Shown: one piece after another, positions 7,721-14,737 of the stretch
How the letters are laid out: every line of letters starts with the position of its first letter
How positions within the stretch are numbered: position 1 is the stretch's first letter
Origin: an uncultured Faecalibacterium sp.
GTDB taxonomy: Bacteria > Bacillota > Clostridia > Oscillospirales > Ruminococcaceae
NCBI GenBank assembly: GCA_937907025.1
Contig: CALESJ010000044.1
Location: 103,505 to 167,504, forward strand
Direction: 5' to 3'
DNA: 64,000 nucleotides
Program-made: the position numbers and the translations under genes
The notes under the pieces: generated by a model
Databases searched by the model: none
Seen by the model: the letters and a program-made list of their open reading frames with translations, nothing else
What the model was told of the DNA's origin: nothing

Positions 7721-10700
7721 ATGTACAAAGAACGTCTGAAAAACAAGACCGAGTGGAGCCTGTTCTGGCCCGTGCTGGCCGCTGCCCTGGTGGTGCGGCT
7801 GGTGCTGGCGGCTGTGACCGAAGGCTACACCTACGATATGTCCTGCTTCATCTCCTGGGGAGAAAAACTCCTGCAGGAAGGTCCGGCCGCCTTTTACAGC
7901 GCGGACTATTTTGCCGATTACCCGCCCGGCTACCTGCCGGTGCTGGCGCTGGTGGCGGCGGTGCGGAATCTGTTTGGGGTGGAGGGCAACTCCGCCGTGG
8001 GCCGGGTACTGCTGGCCCTGGTGCCCTCCCTGTGTGACTGTGGCATTGCGGCGCTGGTATACCGGGTGGCGCTGCGCGGCGTGAAGGACTGGGCCCAGGC
8101 CTGGCGCATGGGAACCTTTGCCGCCTTCTGCCCTCTGCTGCTCTTTGCCACCGGGGTGTGGAAACAGGTGGATGCCGCCTTCGTGCTGCCGCTGCTGGGC
8201 TGCTTCTGGCTGTTGGAGCGCCGCCGCTACCTGCCTGCGGCTTTCCTGTACGGCGTGGCATTGGCCATCAAACCCCAGGCGCTGCTGGCCGGTCCGGTGC
8301 TGGCCCTCTGCTTTGTGCTGGGCGTGGCCGACGCGGTCGGGCAGGGGGGCAAGGCGGTTGCCCGGGCTGTGGGCCGCATCTTCGGCGGTGCAGTGCTGGC
8401 ATTGGTGGTGCCGCTGGCTACCGGGCTGCCTTTCTACGGACCGGTGCGGCTGGTCCCGGCGCTCATCGAAAAATACATCACCACCACCTCGGGGTATTTG
8501 TACGCCTCCGTCAACGCGTTTAACTGGTTCGCCGCTCTGGGCGGCAACTGGACGCCGCTGGATGACCCTCTGTTCGGTCCTGTCACCTGGGGTATGGCGG
8601 GCGTTTTCAATATCGTGCTGGTCACGGCAGCTGTGCTGGTGCTCGGGGTGCTGGCCTGGCTGGCTGACCGCAAAGCCCCCCGGGAAACCCGCCGCTTTTC
8701 GCCTTTGCTGCTGGCGGGATTTTACCTGGCGGGGGTGTTTACCTTCGGCCACTGCATGCACGAGCGTTACCTGCTGCCCGGTATGCTGCTGGTGCTGCTG
8801 GCTGCGGCCCGCTGGAATGACATCCGGCTGTATGGGGCGGCTTTCGGGCTGTCCCTCACCGGCTTTCTGAACCTGGCCGCCGTCTATACCCAGGTGGGCA
8901 CCGATGACGAGTGGCTCACTTCTGCCACCAGCCGCCTGTTCACCCAGTTGATCAGCTTTGCCGAAACCGCTGCCTTTGTGCTGCTGGCGTTCACCACCTG
9001 GACGCTCTGCCGCCATGGGCTGGTATCGCCCCTGAGCCGGAAACTCCGTCATCCGGGGACCCGTGCCCTGAACGTGGGCCGGGCTTCCCAGGGCAGTGCG
9101 GTCCCGGCGCCGCAGCCCCGGTGGACCCGGCGGGAAGTCGGGGCCATGCTGGGTCTGACCGCTGCCACGGCGGTGCTCAGTTTCACCTATCTGGGCAGCC
9201 TGACCGCGCCCCAGAACCCGCTGGATGCCGCCGACACCACGGTGAACCAGACGGTGACGCTGCAGGCGGACGCCGCCGAACTGTGGATCTATCCCGGCAT
9301 CAGCCGGGACGGCAGCCTGACCGTCAGCCTGAGCAGCGGGATGAACCTGTATACCCAGGAATTGAGCTACTCCACCGTGTTCAGCTGGGAGTCGGTGTCC
9401 ATGCAGGTGCCGGCGGGAACGACCCTGCAGATCACAGTGCAGGATGCCCAGGTCTTTGAGATGGCTCTGCGCACCGCCGAAGGCGCCCTGGTGCCGGTGG
9501 AAGGCGGGGGAGAACTGTTCGACGAACAGGACGCCGTGCCGGATGCCATCAGCCAGCTGAACAGCATGTACTTTGATGAGATCTACCACGGGCGCACCGG
9601 GTACGAGATGCTTCACGCCATGCCGGTGTATGAAACCACCCACCCGCCCCTGGGCAAGGACTTCATCATGATGGGCATTGCCCTCTTCGGCATGACCGGC
9701 TTCGGCTGGCGGTTTTCCGGTACCCTGTTCGGGGTGCTGCTGGTACCGCTGGCCTGGTGTTTCGGCCGCCGCCTGACCCGCCGCCCCTGGGCGGGGGCGC
9801 TGGCCGGGACCCTGCTGGCCCTGGACTTCATGCGCTTTGCCCAGAGCCGCATTGCCACCATTGATATTTACGGCACCTTCTTCATCCTGCTGGGTGCCTA
9901 CTTCATGCTGTGGTACTGCCAGAGCGTGCTGGAAAAAGGCGTCATGAAATCCCTGTGGCCCATGGCCCTGGGCGGCCTGGCCTTCGGGCTTGGCTGTGCC
10001 TCCAAGTGGACCGGCATCTACGCCGGGGCGGGGCTGGCCGTGCTGTATCTGGGGGTGCTCTATGCCCGGTGGAAACAGCACAAGCCCGGTTTCTGGCGGG
10101 AGTTCCGCACCGCCGCCCTGGGCGGGGTCATGTTCTATGTGCTGCTGTCTTTCGTCATCTATCTGGCGTCCTATCTGCCCTATCTGTGGCGGGACCCGTC
10201 CTTCGGGCTGAAAGACTGGTGGGACTGCCAGCAGTATATGTTCTGGTACCACTCCACCCTCAAAGCCACCCATCCCTTTGAGAGCCGCTGGTATACCTGG
10301 CTGCTGGGCCTGCGCCCGGTGTGGTATTACCAGAACACCCACCTGGCAGCCGGTTTCAAGGCCAGTATTGCCGGGCTGGGCGGCCCGGTCATCTGGCTGG
10401 CGGGGCTGGCGGCTATCCTGCTGCTGTTCTGGCGGCAGATCAGCGGCCGGGGCACCCGGGCCGGGGCAGGCGTGCTGATTCTGTACGCCACCCAGCTGGT
10501 GCCCTGGATGCTGGTGACCCGCTGCACCTTCCTGTACCACTACTTCCCCAGTTCCATGTTCTGCCTGGCGGCCATTGTGCTGGTGCTGGGCGGCGCCCAT
10601 AACCAGAAACTGGCCAGGCGCATCGGTGTGGGGTTGACGGTGGTTTCGCTGGTGCTCTTTGTGTGGTATTATCCGGCCTTGTCCGGCCTGCCGGTGCCGG

Positions 10701-10750
10701 AACTCTGGGCCCGCAGCCTGGAAATCCTTCCCAGCTTCGGCTTTTATTGA
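7721..10750 (+). CDS. Two-module GT-C glycosyltransferase (PMT-like C-terminal half)
   Basis: This 1009-residue polytopic membrane protein has two GT-C-like modules. The N-terminal half (about 1-440) has roughly ten membrane segments and an early acidic loop (YTYDMSCFISWGEKL). A soluble, probably beta-sandwich stretch lies at about 500-600. The C-terminal half has the PMT/GT39 signatures FDEIYHGRT and THPPLGKD (around residue 639), then DFMRFAQSRIATIDIYG. Such enzymes transfer sugars from polyprenyl-phosphate donors outside the membrane; the acceptor is unknown. ATG 7721 lies beyond the cysS terminator, and earlier in-frame codons would read through that terminator. It is flanked by terminators, so it is probably monocistronic. 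Confidence 0.82.
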   Translation: MYKERLKNKTEWSLFWPVLAAALVVRLVLAAVTEGYTYDMSCFISWGEKLLQEGPAAFYSADYFADYPPGYLPVLALVAAVRNLFGVEGNSAVGRVLLALVPSLCDCGIAALVYRVALRGVKDWAQAWRMGTFAAFCPLLLFATGVWKQVDAAFVLPLLGCFWLLERRRYLPAAFLYGVALAIKPQALLAGPVLALCFVLGVADAVGQGGKAVARAVGRIFGGAVLALVVPLATGLPFYGPVRLVPALIEKYITTTSGYLYASVNAFNWFAALGGNWTPLDDPLFGPVTWGMAGVFNIVLVTAAVLVLGVLAWLADRKAPRETRRFSPLLLAGFYLAGVFTFGHCMHERYLLPGMLLVLLAAARWNDIRLYGAAFGLSLTGFLNLAAVYTQVGTDDEWLTSATSRLFTQLISFAETAAFVLLAFTTWTLCRHGLVSPLSRKLRHPGTRALNVGRASQGSAVPAPQPRWTRREVGAMLGLTAATAVLSFTYLGSLTAPQNPLDAADTTVNQTVTLQADAAELWIYPGISRDGSLTVSLSSGMNLYTQELSYSTVFSWESVSMQVPAGTTLQITVQDAQVFEMALRTAEGALVPVEGGGELFDEQDAVPDAISQLNSMYFDEIYHGRTGYEMLHAMPVYETTHPPLGKDFIMMGIALFGMTGFGWRFSGTLFGVLLVPLAWCFGRRLTRRPWAGALAGTLLALDFMRFAQSRIATIDIYGTFFILLGAYFMLWYCQSVLEKGVMKSLWPMALGGLAFGLGCASKWTGIYAGAGLAVLYLGVLYARWKQHKPGFWREFRTAALGGVMFYVLLSFVIYLASYLPYLWRDPSFGLKDWWDCQQYMFWYHSTLKATHPFESRWYTWLLGLRPVWYYQNTHLAAGFKASIAGLGGPVIWLAGLAAILLLFWRQISGRGTRAGAGVLILYATQLVPWMLVTRCTFLYHYFPSSMFCLAAIVLVLGGAHNQKLARRIGVGLTVVSLVLFVWYYPALSGLPVPELWARSLEILPSFGFY

Positions 10751-10768
10751 TGCAACGAATCTGAAACG

Positions 10769-10801
10769 GCGGTTCCTGCCTGAGGCGGGGACCGCTTTTT
10801 T
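10769..10801 (+). terminator. Terminator after the GT-C gene
   Basis: GCGGTTCCTGCC and GGCGGGGACCGC form a strong hairpin followed by TTTTTT. Confidence 0.85.
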
Positions 10802-10859
10802 GCAATTATTTCTGATTGTAAACACTGGCCCGGCTTTGTTGGCGGGGCCCGGCGGGGTG

Positions 10860-10868
10860 TGGTATAAT
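10860..10868 (+). promoter_or_regulatory. Extended -10 promoter of vanR
   Basis: TGGTATAAT (TGn plus TATAAT at 10863-10868) lies 46 bp before the vanR start. No -35 at 17 bp is evident, as is usual for extended -10 promoters. Confidence 0.6.
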
Positions 10869-10914
10869 AAACCTCAAATCATGGTTACAAAAACACAAGG
10901 GGGGAAATGACCGC

Positions 10915-11610
10915 ATGCCGGATATTCTGGTGGTGGATGATGAACGGGAGATCGCGGACCTGGTGGGGGTGTATCTGCGCAACGAAGCCTTTACGGTGCG
11001 CACCGCCGCCACCGCTGCCGAAGCACTGGACGCTATCCGGCAGTCGCCGCCCGACCTGGCCCTGCTGGACGTGATGCTGCCCGATATGGACGGCTTTGCC
11101 CTGTGCCAGCAGATCCGGCGGGAGCATCTGTTCCCCATCATCATGCTTACCGCCCGGGTCCAGGATATGGATAAGATCACCGGCCTGACTCTGGGGGCGG
11201 ACGATTATATCACAAAACCGTTCAACCCGCTGGAACTGGTGGCCCGGGTCAAGGGGCAGCTGCGGCGGTACATCCGTTACAACCCCGCCGGCGGCGCTGC
11301 GCCCGCCGACCCGGAAGAATACGACCTGCACGGGCTGACGATCGCCAAAAATTCCCACAAATGTACCCTGTATGGCAAAGAAGTGCCCCTGACGCCGTTG
11401 GAATTTTCCATCCTGTGGTATCTGTGCAGCCACCGGGGCAAGGTGGTTTCCAGCGAGGAGCTGTTCGAGGCCGTCTGGGGCGAAAAGTATCTGGACAGCA
11501 ACAACACCGTGATGTCCCACATCGCCCGCCTGCGGGAAAAGCTGGGCGAAGCGCCGCGGCATCCCAAGTTCATCAAGACCGTGTGGGGGGTGGGGTACAC
11601 CGTTGAGTAA
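10915..11610 (+). CDS. vanR: OmpR-family response regulator VanR (VanG type)
   Basis: The 231-residue protein has a receiver domain with the acidic pocket (VVDDERE), the phospho-acceptor aspartate in LLDVMLPDMDG near residue 52 and the lysine in YITKPFNP near 103. A winged-helix domain follows, ending in KTVWGVGYTVE. It overlaps the kinase gene vanS by 8 bp and precedes the ligase, carboxypeptidase and racemase genes. That context makes it the regulator of the D-Ala-D-Ser set. GGGGGGAAATGACCGC lies before the ATG. General sequence alone would not separate VanR from other OmpR regulators. Confidence 0.88.
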   Translation: MPDILVVDDEREIADLVGVYLRNEAFTVRTAATAAEALDAIRQSPPDLALLDVMLPDMDGFALCQQIRREHLFPIIMLTARVQDMDKITGLTLGADDYITKPFNPLELVARVKGQLRRYIRYNPAGGAAPADPEEYDLHGLTIAKNSHKCTLYGKEVPLTPLEFSILWYLCSHRGKVVSSEELFEAVWGEKYLDSNNTVMSHIARLREKLGEAPRHPKFIKTVWGVGYTVE

Positions 11611-12799
11611 CTTTCTGAAAAAGCAGCGCCGTTCCCGCAAACAACGGGCGCCCTACTACGGCCGCAGCCCCATGGGGATGCTGGCCCTCTACCTGTTGGC
11701 CATGGTGGGGGTGGTGCTGGGTACGGCTGTACTCTTCTTTGTGGGGTACGGGCTGTACCGTTCCATTCAGGACCTGTACTGGACCAGCTTTGAAGACGCC
11801 CGCCTCTTTCCCATCCAGATGCTTCTGCTGGGGCTGTACAGCGTGGCCAAATTTGTCCGGGACACCGCGCTGTTCCTGGTCTGGATGCTGCTGGCCGTTG
11901 GCTGGATGGGGGTGACCTATCTCTTCCTGCGGTGGAGCCAGCAGGACCTGAGCAAGGTCATTGCCATGGCGGACCGCCTGGCCGACCCCAGTAAAGGGGA
12001 AATCGAGCTGCCGCCCGCCCTGGCGGAAGCGGAAGCCCGGCTGAATCTGGCCCGGCAGAAGGCCCTGACCAACGCTGCCGCCGCCCGGGAAGCGGAACAG
12101 CGGAAAAACGATCTGATCATGTACCTGGCCCACGATCTGAAAACCCCGCTGACCAGCGTTATCGGTTACCTGACTCTGCTGCAGGACGAACCCCAGATCA
12201 GCCCGGAATTGCGGGCCCGGTACACCGGCATTGCCCTGCACAAGGCCCAGCGGCTGGAGGACCTCATCAACGAATTTTTCGAGATCACCCGGTTCAACCT
12301 TTCCCACCTGGAACTGGACAAGCAGCCGGTGGACCTGAAGCGGCTGCTGGAACAGGTGGCCAGTGAATTTGAACCCGTGTTCCAGGAAAAAGGCCTGCGC
12401 TGCACCCTGGACCTGCCCGCCGAACTGCGGTGCGAAGGGGACCCGGACAAGCTGGCCCGGGTGTTTGATAACCTGCTGCGCAATGCCGAGCATTACAGCT
12501 TCCCCGATACCTGCGTGCAGGTGCAGGCAGAGCAGGGGGAGGATGAAGTCACCCTGCGGTTCACCAACGCCGGGCGCACCATCCCGCCGGAAAAGCTGGA
12601 CCGGCTGTTTGAGCAGTTCTTCCGGCTGGATTCCTCCCGCGGGACCTCCTCCGGCGGGGCCGGGCTGGGCCTGGCCATTGCCCGGCAGATCGTGCAGGCC
12701 CACGGGGGTACCATCCGGGCGGACAGCGCCGACAACACCGTGACCTTCACGGTGACGTTGCCCACCGCCGCCGCATTGCCCGCTGCAAGAAATTCGTAA
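11603..12799 (+). CDS. vanS: VanS-type sensor histidine kinase
   Basis: The 398-residue kinase has two membrane segments (about 28-52 and 90-115) around a short external loop and then a short linker. The phosphorylated histidine is in YLAHDLKTPLTSVIGYL near residue 177, and the ATPase domain has DNLLRNAEHYS and GAGLGLAIARQI. The HDLKTPLTSVIGYL region and overall size are typical of VanS kinases, which sense glycopeptides or their cell-wall effects. The start is TTG at 11603, overlapping the vanR end. Its stop codon lies inside the first of the phased repeats that precede vanG. Confidence 0.87.
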   Translation: MSNFLKKQRRSRKQRAPYYGRSPMGMLALYLLAMVGVVLGTAVLFFVGYGLYRSIQDLYWTSFEDARLFPIQMLLLGLYSVAKFVRDTALFLVWMLLAVGWMGVTYLFLRWSQQDLSKVIAMADRLADPSKGEIELPPALAEAEARLNLARQKALTNAAAAREAEQRKNDLIMYLAHDLKTPLTSVIGYLTLLQDEPQISPELRARYTGIALHKAQRLEDLINEFFEITRFNLSHLELDKQPVDLKRLLEQVASEFEPVFQEKGLRCTLDLPAELRCEGDPDKLARVFDNLLRNAEHYSFPDTCVQVQAEQGEDEVTLRFTNAGRTIPPEKLDRLFEQFFRLDSSRGTSSGGAGLGLAIARQIVQAHGGTIRADSADNTVTFTVTLPTAAALPAARNS

Positions 12800-12848
12800 G
12801 ATTTTCGCATAAAAATCGCAACCGTCCCGCAAGGCGGTCTGCAAACAA
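12793..12848 (+). promoter_or_regulatory. Phased direct repeats before vanG (candidate VanR operator)
   Basis: Four repeats sharing CG[CT]A start at 12793, 12804, 12815 and 12826, exactly 11 bp apart: TTCGTAAGA, TTCGCATAA, ATCGCAACC and CCCGCAAGG. A weaker fifth copy (TGCAAACAA) at 12840-12848 sits where a -35 would be. OmpR/PhoB-family regulators bind such 11-bp direct repeats on one DNA face. The first repeat includes the vanS stop codon. Confidence 0.65.
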
Positions 12849-12862
12849 CCCGCGCCCTGTTT

Positions 12863-12871
12863 TGCTACCAT
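12863..12871 (+). promoter_or_regulatory. Candidate activated promoter of vanG-vanXY-vanT
   Basis: TGCTACCAT reads as an extended -10 (TGn plus TACCAT), 17 bp downstream of the last repeat. No consensus -35 is present, which fits an activator-dependent promoter. Confidence 0.5.
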
Positions 12872-12935
12872 AAAGGAGCAAGGCAGGGCGCTTTGTGCTG
12901 GCAAAATCTTTTGCGTCCTGCAAGGAGGAATCCCT

Positions 12936-13991
12936 ATGCACGCACGCAAAATTCTGGTGTTTTTCGGCGGCTGCTCCACCGAGTATGCCGTTTCCTTACA
13001 GTCGGCGGCCGCCGTGCTGGAAAATCTGAACCCCGCCCGCTGGGCACCGGTGCCGGTGGGCATCACCCGGGCAGGGGAGTGGCTGTACTATACCGGGCCC
13101 ATACCGGCCATTCCCGCCGATACCTGGCACCAGGACGCCGTCCACTGTGCCCGCTGCACCCTGAACGCCGCCCGGGGTGCCAAGGAGTTGTGGCTGGCCG
13201 ATGGTCGCCGCATTGCCTTTGAGGCGGCATTCCCGGTGCTCCACGGCAAAAACGGGGAGGACGGCACCCTGCAGGGACTGCTGGAACTGGCCGGGGTGCC
13301 GGTCATAGGCTGCGGCTGCCTGGCGGGTGCCCTGTGCATGGATAAGGACCGGGCCCACAAGCTGGCTGCTCTGGCCGGGGTGGAAGTGCCCAAAAGCGCT
13401 GTGTTTCTCCGCGGCGCAGCCCAAAAGGACATCCTGGCCGCTGCCGAAACCATCGGCTGGCCGGTGTTCGTCAAGCCGGTGCGGGCCGGCTCCTCCTTCG
13501 GCATCAGCCGGGTGGAGGGCCCCGACGGTCTGGCCCCGGCGGTGGAGGAGGCCTTCCGCCACGACGACGAGATCGTGCTGGAAGAAACCATCCCTGGTTT
13601 TGAGGTGGGCTGCGGGGTCATGGGCAACCCCGGCGGGCCGCTGACGGTGGGCGCTGTGGACGAGATCGAACTGGCCCCCGCCGACGTGCTCTTTGATTAT
13701 ACCGAAAAATATACCCTCAAACATTCCGCCATCCACTGCCCGGCCCGCATCCCGGACGCCACCGCCGACCGCATCCGTGCCGCCGCCAGGACCGTGTATG
13801 CGGCCCTGGGCTGCCGGGGCTTTGCCCGGGTGGACCTCTTCCTCACGCCGGAGGGGCGCATCGTCTTCAATGAGGTGAACACCATCCCGGGGCTGACCTC
13901 CCACAGCCGGTTCCCGGCCATGATGCGGCAGGCGGGCTATTCCTTCCCGGCCTTGCTGGACAAGATGGTGGAGCTGGGGGTGGAAGCATGA
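12936..13991 (+). CDS. vanG: D-alanine--D-serine ligase, VanG type
   Basis: VanG ligases make D-Ala-D-Ser, which replaces D-Ala-D-Ala in peptidoglycan precursors and lowers vancomycin binding. The 351-residue protein has the FFGGCSTEYAVSLQSA N-terminus, FPVLHGKNGEDGTLQG, the ATP-grasp segment FVKPVRAGSSFGISRV, and VFNEVNTIPGLTSHSR at the C-terminus. The omega-loop reads DYTEKYTLK near 254-262, the EKY-T form of VanG/VanC/VanE ligases rather than the VanA/B D-Ala-D-Lac type. GCAAGGAGGAATCCC precedes the ATG. Its end overlaps vanXY by 4 bp. Base composition matches the neighbouring core genes. Confidence 0.93.
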   Translation: MHARKILVFFGGCSTEYAVSLQSAAAVLENLNPARWAPVPVGITRAGEWLYYTGPIPAIPADTWHQDAVHCARCTLNAARGAKELWLADGRRIAFEAAFPVLHGKNGEDGTLQGLLELAGVPVIGCGCLAGALCMDKDRAHKLAALAGVEVPKSAVFLRGAAQKDILAAAETIGWPVFVKPVRAGSSFGISRVEGPDGLAPAVEEAFRHDDEIVLEETIPGFEVGCGVMGNPGGPLTVGAVDEIELAPADVLFDYTEKYTLKHSAIHCPARIPDATADRIRAAARTVYAALGCRGFARVDLFLTPEGRIVFNEVNTIPGLTSHSRFPAMMRQAGYSFPALLDKMVELGVEA

Positions 13992-14737
13992 GCCCCGCGG
14001 ACCTGTACCTCACCGCCGCCGGTTCCCGCAAAGGCAACCTGATCCTGGTCAACCGGGAGCACCCGTTGCAGGGGGAACTGATCCCCGACCTGGTGCCCCT
14101 CACCGGCGGCTGGCCGGACCAGCACCTGGACCGCACCGCCGCCCGGATGCTGGCCGCTGCCATCGAGGCGGTGCACGGGACGGGGCAGATCCTGCCGGTG
14201 TCCGGCTGGCGCAGCCAGGAAGAGCAGCAGGCCATCTGGAATGATACCTTCCGGAAAGAGGGCGCCGACTTCACCGCCAAATATGTGGCCCGCCCCGGAT
14301 GCAGTGAACACCAGACCGGCCTGGCCGTGGACCTGGCCCTCAGCGCCGACAACATCGACTTCATCCGCCCGGATTTCCCTTATGACGGGGTGTGCGGGGC
14401 CTTTCGCAAGGTGGCGGCCCGGTACGGCTTTATCGAACGCTACACGGCGGATAAACAGGACAAAACCGGCATTGCCGCCGAACCCTGGCATTTCCGGTAT
14501 GTGGGGGTGCCCCATGCCCGCATCCTCACCGATGCAGGCATCTGTCTGGAGGAATACCCGGCCTTTCTGCGGGCAGCACCCCGGGTGGTCCGGCTGGAAA
14601 ACGGCCGCCGGGTGCAGGTGAGCTATCTGCCCTATACCGGCACCGACACCACCCGCCCCGCCCCGGGACATTGCTGGCAGCTGTCCGGCACCAATGAGGG
14701 CGGGTTCATCCTGACCGCGTGGGAGGGGCAGCTATGA
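13988..14737 (+). CDS. vanXY: D,D-peptidase/carboxypeptidase of the VanXY/VanY family
   Basis: This M15 zinc peptidase should remove D-Ala-ended dipeptides or pentapeptides so that the D-Ser precursor predominates. The 249-residue protein shows the zinc-ligand motif SEHQTGLAVDL (His and Asp) near residues 102-112 and the catalytic EPWHFRYVG near 166-174. GWRSQEEQQ is typical of the family. There is no signal peptide or membrane anchor, and the length is close to VanXY of vanG operons, so the bifunctional cytoplasmic type is preferred over anchored VanY. It overlaps vanG by 4 bp (ATGA) and vanT by 4 bp, so the three are coupled. Confidence 0.9.
   Translation: MSPADLYLTAAGSRKGNLILVNREHPLQGELIPDLVPLTGGWPDQHLDRTAARMLAAAIEAVHGTGQILPVSGWRSQEEQQAIWNDTFRKEGADFTAKYVARPGCSEHQTGLAVDLALSADNIDFIRPDFPYDGVCGAFRKVAARYGFIERYTADKQDKTGIAAEPWHFRYVGVPHARILTDAGICLEEYPAFLRAAPRVVRLENGRRVQVSYLPYTGTDTTRPAPGHCWQLSGTNEGGFILTAWEGQL

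Noticed and set aside
7670..10825. A 1051-codon open frame on the minus strand opposite the glycosyltransferase, and similar long antisense frames elsewhere (for example 17256-18698 and 28894-31572)
   Set aside because: Antisense shadows of GC-rich genes: His/Gln/Gly-rich low-complexity translations without family motifs, while the other strand encodes clear enzymes.
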